A stretch of 64,000 nucleotides of DNA, from positions 45,137 to 109,136 of IMG/VR virus record IMGVR_UViG_3300020193_000005. One strand, 5' to 3'. A program made the position numbers and the translations under genes. This stretch comes from a virus. This document shows, in pieces, positions 27,301 to 42,300 of this stretch (its first letter is position 1; each line of letters opens with the position of its first letter). The notes beneath the pieces were generated by a model. It had not been told where the DNA came from. It did no database searches and saw nothing but the letters and a program-made list of their open reading frames with translations.

Positions 27301-30300
27301 TCATGGAGGACGTAAAGAGAAACTTAAGGAATAGGTTCGGCGGTTACGACGCGTCCTTGGGCGGAGATCCGCGGGTGACGGAAAAATTCAGGTTCGTAGA
27401 CGCTCAATCGATCATACCTCGCCTGACCAGGGAGCGTTCGGCGAGAAGGCTCAGGAGGGCGACCGCCTCGGTTTCCGACGACGGAGATTCGGGAAGAATG
27501 GGCGGTTTTTCCGTTCCGAGACCCATCCAGTCGGCGACCGGCGGAACCCCCGGGGGAATCGGCTTTGATAAGAATTACGTGCGATCCGGTGATCTCGCCA
27601 ACGAGATGCGTCAAATAGACGAAAACAGCAAAAGGTTTTGGGACATGGTCGACGACAAGGTGTCGTTACGGGTGGCGGCGCGCGGATTGGCTCTACTCGA
27701 AGACCTAAAAGATCCTCAAAAACTTAGATCACTCATCGACGACATTTCTTCCCTTGCCCCGACGATCAACGGCCAGAGACTGGAGCCCTATTCGAATAAC
27801 GATGCCATCGCCATAGTGAAGGGGATGAAGGATTTATTCGATAGAAACGAATTGTCGGATATTGCGAATAATTCGGTTACCTACGATCCGGACAGACCGT
27901 GGACGGCGAACGTGATGACCTTCCTGATGGGCAGGCAAACGGGGAAAAATCCGCTACCGAAACAGTTTTTCGGGGCGCACCCCGACAAGCTCAGAGACTT
28001 GAGATTCGCGCCCCTTTATTACGACAACAACATGAGAACCCTGAGACCGTTCATGGAGTCTCTAGGAATCGGATCCGACGGAGAGATGATCAAATTCGCA
28101 ATGACGGGAAGACCGATTACCGGGAGTAGAAAGCACACGAGTCCGAAGAACAAGGACAATCAGGAAGCCAATTACGTGGGAGACGTGATGGCGATGTTCG
28201 TAGAGGGTCCGGAATCTTTGTCGAGGTACTCGGGCGGCGACAACGAGAACGATCCGAGAAGAAACTCCGACGTTGGCATAGGTCAGGCTTTCGAATACGC
28301 GTATCAGGTTTATCTGCGCGATCCGAGAAGAAAAATGAACGGTTCCCCGCTTTTGACGGTGGTCGGCGATCCCGCTAGAGAATTCGCGGTGAGGAACGAT
28401 TTCCGTAAACGCATTCACGACCTGTGGAACGAAGCGGAAAGAGTCTACGGCAGAGAGATACAGGGAAGGCCGGCGCCGATTCAGGACGAAGCGTTGTATT
28501 ACGCGGCGACGCAGGCGGTCAAATTGGCGGAGACGAATTCGTCAAGATTGGTCACGAGAGAAGATTTCTCCGAGGTTATGGACGTCATCCTACGAAACGA
28601 TATGGGAAGGGGATTTAGCACCTTCGGAGAAATCGCAACGGCTATTTTGGGAGAAAAAGCCGAAGCTTTCCGCGAACTTTCCGGTGAGGATTTGCGAAAA
28701 GCCGTAATCAACTCCATGACCCCCGAGTTGAAGAAGAAATTGACGGACAAAAAAAAGAGAATGAAAACGGCGGAAGAAATCTTCTTCGCCTCGGCTGTGG
28801 CGATCGCCGATTTCCCGTGGGATTCGGACGACGATCATTCAAATAAGAAGAAAGAGGATTGGATTGAAGTCGGAAAGAGAATCGGGGAGCTGAACCAAGC
28901 CTCGGTTTTTTACGACGAATTTTATAAGTATTTGTCGGAAAACGGAGGGGATAACGCCAAGTATTTTGACGCGCGATTCGGGAAGTTCATCACATCCAAT
29001 CAATTGAGCGTGATAGTCGACGACATAGCGCCAGGATTAACCGAGGGAATCTTCGCCGGAGAATCGGGTCGCATGTCGAAGGGCGAAATGATGAGCGAGG
29101 AAGAATACAAAGCCATTGTCGCGGCTCGCAATGCCATCGTAGAAAGAGTCAGGCGAAGCAGGTTTTTGTCCTCCCTTGATTTCGCCCAGGAAAAAGTCGA
29201 CGAAATCAACGAATTAGCCGAGAAGGCCGACAAGCTGATCGAATGGAAGAGAGCGAGACTCCTGAGCCTTGTCACGCCGCGCGATGGCGCACTGACGGAC
29301 GACGACTGGTTCGTCTACGCCGCGATAGGCGGTTTCTATCGACCCTTCCGATCGATATTCCTGCAAAGATTTGACGAAAAAAGCGCTCCGATCAGCGTGA
29401 CAACGGCGAGAGATAAGCTTCGCACGTTCATAGCCGAGGCCGGATCGGACGTCGTTAGGGAACTGTTCGGATGGGTTTCGACCGCGATCAGGGGGGAGGA
29501 AGACGAGCCGACCGAGGACGGAGAAACCAAGTTTAGAACGGTCTACGAGCTGACCTCCGACGGCGGAGTATCGCCGATTTTGGATCGACCCGACCTATTC
29601 GAGCGATCCGACGACGCAAGAAACGAAATATCGTACATAGATCCGAAGGCCAAAGAACCGATCATGGTGAGAGCCGAAGACGGGAGCCTGATACCGAAAC
29701 AGAAATCCCCGGCCGAATTGAGGAAAGCCAGCACTCCCATCAAGGTATTGACTCCCTACGGAAAACTCAACAAAGCGATACTTGACGGAGCGCTAAGAGC
29801 CGGTCTCGTCGCGATGCCGTCGGCGGACGAGGCCGAGAACGAATTACCCCTAGATATAGCACTCTCCGTCTTCGGGGGAGAATTGCCTCTCATCGAATTG
29901 CCGAAATCCTGGCACGAACCGCTGAGCGACGAGGAGCTTGAGCTCACCTTCACGCGAGCCGATTTGGCCGAAATAAGTAAGCAAGTAAAATTGTTCAACA
30001 GAAGATTTGCGCTGGAGATGCTCACAGGGGAAAAGGTTTCCCCGGACGTTAGCCAGAAGGTAGTCCGCGGAAAAGCGGAATTTATCGCCACGCCGGAACA
30101 GTTGAGTCAGAATCAGGCGTTGGAAGCCATGAACCCGCTGAATCAATCGAGCGTAAAGTCCTTCGTGAATACTCTTTCGCCCGAACAGTTGAAAACGATC
30201 GGTGCGTTGTTCGGATCCGATCAATCCTCCGCCATCAAGCTGACGCCGGAAATGTTGCTCGCCGCCAACGGCGGGTTGGATGAAGTCAATCTGAGCGTCG

Positions 30301-33300
30301 CCAAATTAATCGTTGAGGCGGCGAAAAAAGTCGCATTTCTGAGGAGAACGGAAAACGGCGACGATTTGATAAACCAAAGAGTTGCGACCATCCTCGGCGA
30401 CTCATCTTTGGGCGACAACGAAAAAAAGGTGATAACCGCCGTCGGCTCCGGCGACTCGGACGCGGCGAAAAAAGCCTTCATTGATCTCCCGAGAGAGTCC
30501 GCGGCTTCCTTGTCTCGATCGTTGCTCAAACCCATTTACGACCTATCGGCGAAGGATGCTCAGGGAAATTTGGTCGCCGGGATCGCCGACGTCACGCAGA
30601 CGGACGCGGAATCGGGTCTGCAGTGGACGAGAAATCTACTGGAACATGTTTTGTCGATGCCCGAACCTTTGCAGTTTTTGGAGGAGTTCAGGAAGGGGTT
30701 GAAAACGGGTGCGGCGAGACGCGCGGTGATAGAGGTTGGCACCTCCAGAACGGCAGACCCGGGAGCAGAAACAACGGCTCTCCGAACCGTCAAACTCGAC
30801 GGAGAGTGGATGAAGCGTTTCGTGATCGGAAAACCCGTCGACGGAAAAGGGTACATAATAATGAGAGTTCTGGACGGCCAGGACAGAACGAGATTGGACG
30901 AAATGCGAGAAAAAATACAAAATTTCTCCGGTTCCTCTAGCGAAGCCGCCGAAATAATCTCGTTGATGACCGACGAAGAAGTAACGAATTTTCTCATCAA
31001 CAAGGTTTACCCGGCTTTGGTGGCGAAAGGAATGCGCGACAAATTCTCCTTCGGAATGGCCCAAGTGACGGCGGAACTTGACGCAAAAATGAGATCCATA
31101 GGCAGAAGACTGCGTAAATCCTCTTCCGTTACGGAAATCCTCGACGCGACGGAGGCGGCGATAGCCGAGGCGTTCGACGGCAGAACCAGGGACATGCTGA
31201 CCCGGGAGGAACTCGTACAGTACGGGGATCTCGTTGCGTACTTCGCCGCCGGCGGAAAGCAGATTCTCCCTCCGGAAAAATACCGATCGGCTCTTGCGGA
31301 AATGGCGGCGGAGCGACGAAGAGTGGTGCAAAGAATAAAGGATCGGGCGGACGAGGAAACGAGGGAGGAAGAGGAACTATACGAGGCGATGATGGATCCG
31401 CCCATCGAGCAGTCTCTCCTGGAGGCCTTGCAAAGAGCGAGGGATCCGCAAACCATCGCCGATTTGGCGGAGCAGGAAGAGCTGTACAGGATCATGGGCG
31501 GCGGCAGAATACCCGGATCCGGTTTGAGGCCTTACGACGGAGTAGACGAGAATCTGGGGGAGTCGACTTTCTGGAAAATGTTCCGCCCCGACCCGGTGAC
31601 GGACGACGATTCCGAACAGAACCGTTTCGGGGAGGGCGATCCGTTCGGACAATCCGATACCGGACGCATGACCATGCCGCTGCCTCCCCCGCCCCCCGAC
31701 CCGGCGGTCAACATCGGGGATAGGGAGTATTCGAGACTGACCAAGGAGAACGCCGAAAGAACTTTCGGCGCATGGACATATCAGATGATATTCAGAAACT
31801 ATTCGACCATATTCGGGGGAAGGGGTACCGGGGCACCGCACATATCTCCGCAATCATATCCGACAGCGCCGCTGACCAGAAATCCCTATCATTACGACAG
31901 GGCTCGACGCGCGATAGACGCGATGTGGAGATTGACGACGGGCGACGTGCCGGAGGCCGTCCGTATACGTCTGGAGAACGACGAGAAAGTTCAACTGGAA
32001 CAAGCCAAGGAGTGGTTGGACGATTTGATTTGGGTCACCGCGGAATACATGCGCATGGCGGGCATTGACGTGCCGGACGACTACGACCCGAAATTGGCCG
32101 CGAACAAGAACAATCCGATACAACGCATCTTCTTGGACAACATGGCGGAGGCGACTCTTCTCGCCCTTTACTTCCCGTTCACTTTCAAGATACCGGTGAG
32201 GAGTTCGGGAACGGAAGGCGCCGCCGATTGGGTTCCACAGGACGACCAGGATTTCAATGTGGAAGGGTTGAATTCGGCGGACAGACCAAATCTTATTTAC
32301 GCCGCTTATCACTCGATCGTGGCCGGGGACTTCTCGGTGTCGAGCGGCATCGATTCCGGAGGAAGGGACATCTCCAGGTGGATATTCAACCCGAAACCGC
32401 AAAACGAAGGACCCGTTACCCCGCTCGGACCCATAGAAACGGAAATTTACGGATCACGGGATGACGGAACCCCGCCGACAGACGTCGTGAGCGACGCCAC
32501 TTCGGGCGGCGAACAAGACGACGGTTCGCCGTTCCTGGAGGATCCGCTAATCAAAGAACTTACCGATTTCATCGCCACGATTATCCTGAATCCGTTTGGC
32601 GGCAGTGAATACTCGTTCAACGAATGGCTCGATCAGGCTAATCGGTACTCAAAAATTCTGGGCTCTTCGCACTACGAGAAGAGAGGTAGCGGAAAAGGCC
32701 TGATTGATCTCGTGACAGAAGATCGTAGCGTCATCAACGTGGACAAGGTGTTGTCCGAGATAATCAAGACCGGCGGCGCAGGCGACGAATTCTCGACGCC
32801 GGATTCCCTGATTTCCTTCGGGGATCTATCCATCGCCGATCCGGACTACGGTCCTTCGTTCCCGGGTGTTTCGGACGAAATCAACGCTCCGTCCATGTTC
32901 GACAACATGTCCCCTCAGGAGATATCAAAACAAAGAAAAATCGGAATATCTTCGACCAGCAAGGCGAGCCAGGCCGCGCGAGCGGGATGGTGGGCTTCGC
33001 TTCAGTCCGGAAAACACCCGATGGAGATAGCTTCCTCGGAAAAAACCAGCGACGGAATCAACTGGCATCCGGACATAGTGGAAGAGGGAATACGCAAACA
33101 CGCGAAGCAAAACGGCATTGCGTCTTCTGTCGTTGACGCGGCTTTCGACGCCGCCGAAAAGGCATACGAAGCGAAAAATTTGAGCACGGCGAAACTCAAA
33201 TCGATCGCCGCGATAAGAGAAATAGTCGACGCGAACCCGAACAATCTGGCGAAAGTTTTCAACGATTTGGAAGAACTACTGAAACAAAGAGAGTCGGAGA

Positions 33301-36300
33301 GAAAAGAAACGTCGAATCAATACCAGGAAAGAATAAGAAGACCGATTCTGGCCCACGCCGCGACGCTGAAAGCCTACGAAGAAATCCTGAAGGTAAAGCT
33401 GAAAGAATTGAACGACTTGATGGCCGGCGATAAGACGTCAAAATCCGAGGCGGTAGACAAATACAGAAAAGCAGTCGTAGGCGTGTATGCCGACATCGTC
33501 AATATCACCAGAGCGATCAGGAAGATGCATAGAGACTCCGTTGCGTCGAAAAGGGCATTGGATGCAATCGACGAAGAGATTGAACAAATTCGGGACTACG
33601 TCCAAAGAGCCGCGAAGGCCGTAAACGTCTCGGTAAAAGCAATAAATCAAAGAATGCAAATGATTCGAGCGATAAAGAACGGAATAGCCGCCAGTGGCAC
33701 GGACAGCGGAGCGATGTCGATTCCGATGAAGTTCGGGAGCGAAATTCTCTACATTCCGGCGAATCCGAGAATCACGCGGGAAAAACCGCAGTCCCTTCTG
33801 TCGTCTTTCGAGAAGGCGTTGGTCAGGGCGGCCGCGACCATCGGCGACGGCACCAACGAAATCCCCGAACAGGCCTCGCTGGTTCTCCCGAATCTGCGAA
33901 TGATCCGCTCTGGTTTGTTCGAGGAGTTCGTCGGTTTGCCGAATAGAAATTCGGTTCGGTCGATAGGAAACTCCCTCAGGGTTGCGCTCAACAAATTCGC
34001 CTCGGCGGTTACCGCCGAGGAATTCCTGAGAGAGTCGATGGGCGACAGATTCGTAAATTTCCGCTCCTTGGGCTTCAATCTTCTCCCGGAAAAGACTAGA
34101 AGAATCGCCGAGGACGCCATCCTCGACGGAACCATGGTTTCTTCCGCCAATAACGGCGTCACCGAAAACGACGCCATAGGCGCGATGATCATGCACGCCG
34201 AAGCAACGGAGGCGGTCAGGAACGCCATAATCGGGAGCTCGATACGGGACGCGGCGGAATACCTAAACGTCTCCCAGGACACGGTGCGAGACGCGATAGA
34301 GACGGAAAGCAAGTTGGCCGATTTGACAAGAGACGTGACGAGGGCTCATTCCCTGGCGAGACGTCTATCCAAGTCGAACGATAGGAGATACACGTCGAAC
34401 TTCGTGAGACGAAAGTTTTACGACCTAATCCAGGACGGGTTCCCGGAGGAAAGACTTCTGTATCCCTCAACGTTCTCGAGAAATCAGGCGGTGGCCGCAG
34501 CACAAAATGCCTTGAGGGTCAACGAAATTTACGGTCTCACGGAACAGGAACTAATGGCCGCTTCCGGATCGGACGAAGAAATATCTAGGTTGATTTCCTA
34601 CCTAAGAACCAGGGAAGCCAAAGCGTCGGCGAGAAAGTTCAACGACTTGCCAGAAAACTGGACGAGAATGTCGTTCGCCGAAAAGAACTCTTGGTTGTCG
34701 TCCGAGGAGGGCCTGCGCGCTTTCGGAAGATTTGGAGTAATGGTTCAGGCACAGTTGATTCAACAAGAAATAAACGATTTCGGAATACCCGACGGTCCAG
34801 TTTTTGCGATGGGAACGAAGATATTCGAAAAAGAAACGATGATTCCGTCGATGATAAACGAAAGAGGAGTTAGCAGGCTGTTCGTCGCCGACCCGTTGAC
34901 ATCGTACGATCTGCTTCGTTCGGGGAATAATTCGTACTTGATGCTTGAGGATAGATTGCCGTCGTTGTACGAGATATCCGACGAGGGTATGGCGAGGTTC
35001 CTGAATTCCTCTCCGGAATTGATTTCCGAATTCAGAAACGGAAATCTCATGCTTTCGGAAAAAGCCGCCGAAAAAATTGCCAAAGCCGTCGGCTTGGATT
35101 ACGCGGAAATATGGGGTATGCGCAGACCGCAGATAGCTACCAACGAGGGGAATTTCTACTGGCTGGCGAGCAACTGGGCGCTCGTGGGTCCGACGATATC
35201 GGCGATCAACGACGGAACGCCGACCAATTCCATATCCGATTTGGTGAACGACGGGGGGAGAAAGATACCGCAGAAAGTAAGCGAGTTGATTTCCTCCGGG
35301 GTGGTCGACGCTTTCTACGACGCGGTCAATCCGAACGGAATAACCCAGGCCGACGCCGACGGGTACATCGCGTCGCTGGGCAAAAAGAAACGAAAGGAAG
35401 TAATATCGATTCTGGCTTCCGCTGGTTACGGGGAATCCGAAATCGTGGCGAGCACCGGTTTCAACCCGAACACGGTTAGAAACGTTCTCAGGGAGACGAG
35501 AATGTCGGGCATGGCTCCCGCGGCCGTCGGTTCACGAGAGTGGACGATGAGCAACGCTCGGGCCATCAGGGCGGACTCCAAGAACGGCGTATCCAAGCGG
35601 GAGTTGATGAGAAAGTACGGAATAGGCGCCAGGAGCCTGAACTCGATTCTTTCCGAGGGGTCTTCGGTCGCGTACAGGTCGGCTTACCGTTCGGATTCCG
35701 GAGCGATGGCGAGCAGAAGACTGAACGACGAGGCGAAGGTCGCAAGACGCGAGGCGACGGATCAAGACAAAATCGTCGTCGGCGAGGAGATGGGAATAAC
35801 CAAGGACGTTATGGGGAACGAAATACGGGACATACCCGGATTCCACCCGATAGTCGCGCGCGTGGCGAATCCTTTCGAGGCGGAAAACGGAGCCGGGCTC
35901 AACGCTGACGGAACCAATAAGGTCGAGTCGCCGGAAAATACCGTGATTGAAAACATCGTTATGATGTGGAAGTCAATTACCGATCTCTTCGTGAACTACG
36001 CCCTATCCGGGGGAAGAATAAGACTTCCCTCCGACAAATTCCGTTACGTCGCCGGATTCGGAGAAGACGTCCTGGTGGATCTGGTCTGGGCGGACAAAGT
36101 ATCCAACATGGGTAGGGAGACGAACTCCTACGGAACGACGTACGCTAAAACTCAGCTTGACGCGATGCGGGGGGAATTCAGTTTCGCCATCAAAACTTTG
36201 CTGAAAAAAGTGATGGAAGAAAAAGAACTTCGGGGGGGAATCGACGGTCTTGCCAACGCGATCGCCGGTCAGCTCGGTCTCGTCCCGAGTTTGTTCGGAT

Positions 36301-39300
36301 ACATGTTCGCCATGCACGAAAATTTGGACGAGGTAATACAAGATTCGACTCCGGGTAGATCGCGCACCCCGTTCAAGCCGTTCGGCACGCAATACAAACG
36401 AGCCCTCAAGGCGGTGCTCGCGGCCGACGACCTCTCTCAAACAATTAACGGGGTTCGTAAATCCGAGGACGCAATCAGCCCGCTCTTGCGCGATCCGAGA
36501 CAGATGATGAAGTACATTCCGGAGGATCTGAAGCGACGTTACACGGAGACCATTACAACGACCGACTCCGAACCGGCACAGGTTGAGGTGTCGGGATTCA
36601 ACGGACAAGAAGACGTGCGGGTTCTCGCCTACGTGGCATCCACAATCGCCGACCTCGCAAGTGGCGACGTTGATCGATACTTCGATGAGACGTCCCCTGG
36701 TGACACGACGATGTATTTCAACAGTCCGGAAGGAAAATTCATCGCCCTGATGGTGGCGCTGGGCAACATCAGACCGACATTTAGGTATCTACCGTACGCA
36801 AACACCCTCGGTATGTACTACAGCGGAAACGAAAACGACGAAGTGCTTGACGGTTCGGGTTTCGTGCGTGAGGTAATTTCGGAGATAGAACAAAACTACG
36901 CCGCGTGGGCGGAGCGATTCATTGATCGGTTGACCCCGATGGTGAACGACGGGGATCAAAATATGCGACTTTACGACGTGTCAAATTTCCGTGATCCGCT
37001 TACGGATGGATCGAATTGGGGAAAGAGAGTTTTCCTCGACGGAACAAATTTCAACAACAGCATCAAAGATGCGCTATTCCTGCAAGGGCAAATCGACGAC
37101 TCCGATCAGCCGACTTCCATGGTGTTGCAACTGTCGATGACTGGAGACGGGAGCGTCGTGCCGAGTTTGTCGGTCCTGGATTCGATCATTGCGCCGATGG
37201 AGGAGGCTTATTTTTTCGCTCCAGATATCAGGGACGGCATACCGGTCTCGAATTCGGGATTTTCGTTCGTCATGCCGTCGCCGATGCGGGAAACAATCAG
37301 GAGAGCGAGGGGCGACATAACCGCCGAGGGCATATTGGCGGCCGGAGAAATGGGCATAAGCATCCCTTCGTCCGAGATCGTCGAAGAGAAGTTGAGCAAT
37401 TTCATTACGCCCGAAAATTACGGGGGAGACACCGAATATTATCCGGGCATAGAAAATATGATCCGTTGGATGGTGGAACGAGGACTCGCCTCGGAGATAG
37501 TAAGGGGTCTCGATTCTCAATCGCCCGGCAGTAAGTACTCAGTCGATCCCGCCGTATTGGAAGAAATAGACATTTTGACGAGAAGCGAACCCGACTTGTT
37601 TCCGAGCGGCGGCCGCTCCGCCCCCATAGATTACACGCTCTCCCCGGATTTGGCGGCTTTGGAAAAGCTAGTGAAAGCGCCGAACGTATCCACGTCGGTT
37701 CCGCTATTCAAGAGGCAGGATTACTTCCACCTAAGGGACGCCATCCCCTATCTCGTATCGCTACTCGAGGTGATGAAACAGCGGAATACGGCGACGTTGC
37801 CGCCTTCGTACGATCTCATGCCGATCCTGAACGCAGAAACAGGCGACGTCATAGGTATGTCCCCCGGCAACATTGTTGATTCGGGTATCGATCCGACGGT
37901 ATCCCTGAACCCGAATTACTGGCCGAGGGCGACGAGATTTTCACAGATGATCATAGAAGCCGTACAGCAATCCGAAAAAATCGCCGGCTTTCCCGCGGAG
38001 CTAAAACAAATAGTCAACGAAATGACCCCGAGGGAGTTTGCCCTTCTCGATTGGATCGTTTCCATGAATCAGTCGTTACAACCCATTTTTGAGTTGTGGG
38101 ACACGAGCACGCTTGTGGCATTCGAACAAGAAGGATCGCATCCTTCGTTCAACACTAGGCGCACGATGGCGGGCACAACCGAGTATCCGTCCAGCATCTT
38201 CTCGACTGGCGAGAGGGCGTCCGGACTGCCGCTCGTAGTTCCGCCGAAAAACGTCAGAGGTCAGCAATTGACGGCGTTCGATGGCCAGGATCAGGTGCTG
38301 GATCAGGTTCCTTTCGGTTCGGAAAGAATTGAGTTCGGCGGAACGCAACCCAACAGCGTCGTCGACGATCAGGTCTACGCCTACGCAATGGATCAAATAT
38401 TCAAAAAACTCGCGTCCTACGGATCCAAGTCGTCGGAAACTTTGGTAAACGAAGTGATTTTCAACTCTCCGGTAATCCAAACGCTAAAAAACAAAACGCA
38501 GATAGACGACGACGACCTGAGAACGCTCCTTGACGACGGCAAGGAATCCGGGGAAGTGGTGGCGATGATTTTGTCCGACCTTTTGGCCGAGGGGATCATG
38601 CGGGCGGCCGTTAGAGAATCCGGAGCGAATATAAGGTACGCTCCGTTCTCGAGCGGAGACGAATCAATCAGGGTCGACGGCGTTCGGGGAGAAAATCTCC
38701 GCAAGTTTTTGGACGCGGTCCGACCCAGGCGAGATTTTTACGGATTTTGGTCGATGTACGGACCCGACGTCGTTTATTCCCTTCCCAACAACGACGAGCC
38801 TTATCTTCCGATTTGGGAAGACGACCGCAAACTGACGGAGTTTTTCGGCGTTCGACCTTACGCACCGGAAATTTTCTTCCCATACGGATCAACGGAAAAA
38901 CTGGAGAACGACGCCTCCCTGAAGGGCAGTCTCGTAGGAACCAACGAATTGTTCGACGCTCTACAAAGAAGTCCGTCCCGCTGGTGGTGGGATAGACAGG
39001 CGCCGCTAATCGGATCAACGGCAGACGATGGAAACGTTACGACCCCGGAAGCGATCGTCGACGATGCCGAAAGAACGGCGTCCCAGTACGTATTGAACAT
39101 GTCCCCGGACGAGCTGATCGAATACCTTCTCTCCGTCCAAGAGAGCGCATCGGGAAGAAGAACGGAAGAATCGGGAGTCGCAGTTAGACCGCCGAATTTA
39201 CCGTCGATTTTGCGACGAGCTTTCGGCGACATGAACGATTTGACTTTCGAAAACATTCCGTATAACAAACTGGACGAATGGACCGGCACGATAGTTTCGG

Positions 39301-42300
39301 AGCTCAACCCTCGCGACGTTACGCCCGAAAGAGTGATGGAAGAACTGCGCAGAATATTCCCGTACATGGGCAACGGAGACGAGGACTATTTCCCAGTAGT
39401 CGGAACGCTCTTTGACGAAGCGATGGAGACACTGTCCAGGTTCGGCGACGAAAGTGACCCGCTAAAGATGAGTCCTTCGCAATTTTTCGGCGGAGAAAAA
39501 CTGGACGAGCTCGCAGAAATTAGTTCGCGTACCCGAGAAGAAATAGAATCCAGAATAAGGGCGATCATGCGTTTTCCTGAGATTTTCAACGACCAAACGT
39601 TGATTTCGGACAACGATAGTTTGCTCAAAGCAATCGGCTACGTGGAAAGCGAAACCGTCAGGAAAGCCCGCTTCAGCAATCTGATGTCCCAGCTGAGACA
39701 ATCCCTCGATACGCAAATGAGAAGGGTCGCCGAGGGTCAGAGGATGTTGAACGATTTGAGGAGAGCCGCGGCCGTACTGACGAAACCCGACGATCAATTT
39801 GCGAAAATGTCCTCGGTGGCGATGGCGATAAACGAATACATAGATTCCCGTCGGGTGGCCGGGGACATAAACGACGTCACCGCTTTTAGGTTGAAGTCCG
39901 AACTTCAACAAATCATAATCAGAAACGTCTTCGGTACGGAAATTGACGGCGTCGGAGGTAGCGCGCTCATGATGCAATTCGCAGACATGATTCCGTACAT
40001 ACCGGAAAGATTGGAGTCCTTCTCTAGAACGCGGGACGAAGCGAGAAGCGGTTACAAGACCATCTACGACTCAATCATATCCTCGGGAACCTCTCCTTTC
40101 GTCGGCGTCAAGGCGACCTTTCCCACCCTGGCCGACGTGGAAAATTTCATGTCCGAGTTCGAGAAAGAAACGGGTAGACCCTTCGATCCGGACAAAGACA
40201 TGAATGCGATCCCGGCGGGTGGCAACATTCCGTCGAACATTTTCGTCAGAATATTGGCGCAAAGAATCAACGACGACGCGACGGAAAGCTTGGTGGATCG
40301 CGGCCTGCCGCTACCACAATCCGAGAACGCGGAATTGCTGGCCATTCTCGACGCTCTTTCGCAGGCACAGACGATGATCTACGCAAAACTTAGGGGTTTT
40401 GAGCGGGCGGACGCCAACGCGGGGGTCTTCGGAAACGTCAAGACGATGAAGGACGTCGGCAGGGAGATATCGGAACTGACCGCCAGAAACGAAGCGGTAA
40501 AAGCTCGATACAAGCTGATAGGTCGCTATAAAGCCGAGGTCGTGGATCCGATGCTCGAGTCTTTCAACGACAACCAGGAAGAAAACCTGCAGAAGATGAA
40601 GACGTTCAGGGAATGGTTGGCGGACTCGGGTTACGAGGACATGTTGGGAGACGGTTCCGACTCGGATTCGGGAGCCATGTCGACTCATGCCATGGTCGTG
40701 TCAAGGTTCAACGATCCGGCGAGAGCGGCGATTCTTTACGGAGCGGACGAATCCATGGCAGACAAGACGGATTTCGTGACGACCGGTCACTTGCTCATCG
40801 GGGCGTGGAGAGCGGTGGAATCCGTCATGGAGGAAGAAGGATCCTTGAAGCTTTCTCAAATAGCCTCCGTTACGACCCTGAGAAATGTTCTCGCCAACAT
40901 GAACAAGGCCGCCGGAAAAGACAGGGGAAACAAGCCGAGAATCACCGACTTTACCGCGCACGCGAAAAAAGCCATGACGAACGCAATTCTCGTCGCTTCG
41001 CAAAGGGGATCCGATCTAATAGACGTAGCGGATCTCGTGTCAGCGATTCTTAGACCGTCCCTGAACGAGGGCAAAGACGACGGTTTGGGCGACGCGCTTT
41101 CCGAGGCGGGAATATCGGTTGCCGATACCCTTCTGGCTTTCCAGGGGTACTTGACGGCAGCGACCGCCCCCGCTCAAGCCGACTCCGGCTCGATGACCGT
41201 GGGAAGAGCCGTAGACGCCAGAAGAGAATCGGTCAGGGAAAGAACAAGGGCGCGTCTAGCGCATAAGGCGGCGTGGTTCAACCCGTACGGAGCTTATTTG
41301 CTCGGGAAGAGCGACGACGGCGAGATTCCGCCCGGATTCTCGCAGATAAATATTTCGCCCGAAAAAATCAACGACGAAGCCCTGGTTAGGGAAGTCTCCA
41401 GACTGGGCGACATCTACGCCATGTCGATAACGTCGGGCGCGCTTCCTGCGGAGGATTTCCGATCCGGCGAATCGCCGTTCGACGACGTACCGGAACGACC
41501 GTTCAATTCAATATCGACTTTCGGGGAGCTCGGGCAAAGACCGACGGATCTGGTCGGAGCCATCCGTGACGCGATAACGAGGGCCGACGCGTTGATCGTC
41601 GATCAGACGCAACGGGACAGGTTGAATCAATACCTCGCCGACATGAAGTTGATGTTCGACAATTACCTGCACGTCGACGAAGTAATGGGTGGCGATTCCG
41701 GGGCGATGAGAAGAAGAAATCCCCGTACCATCGCCGAAATAATAGAGCCGATCAGGGACATGTTCGCGAAGGAAGAAAAATACGGACAAAAGAAGTATTA
41801 CGAGCACATCTACGGTCCCGTTTACGATACTCAAAGCCAGTTGAACAAGTCCGCTAGATACGAGGCGTATAGGTCGCCGTTCGAGCTGTCCAATAATCTC
41901 AGGATAGAAAAAGACGACATTCAGTGGAGCACCAACGACTGGGTCTACAAGAAGGACGACAAATTCATAGAGGCCGCGGACGCCGTGATAATCAAAATGC
42001 GGGACGGAAACTTCGCCACCGCACAAGTGGCCATGATCACCAGGAAGAGCGGTCCGTTCAGGGGATCCATATCTACGGTCGGAGGTCTGAGGGACGGCGA
42101 CGAAGATTTGATGACCACCGCCATAAGAGAGGCGACGGAAGAAGTCGGACTGCCCGAGGAGATGATCCTGCAGGCGGTTCCGCTCGGAATGATAGAAGCC
42201 CCGGACTGGGATCCGCGATTCGCGAACGGAATAAGAGTGGCGGCGGGAATGTTCGTCGTCCCCTGGGATACGGATCTTTCCGCCGGATCCGACGCAAGCG

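Noticed and set aside
31680-31720. Proline run after the D-T-G-R-M junction as a possible translation pause
   Set aside because: Short proline runs are common in linkers; nothing ties it to pausing.
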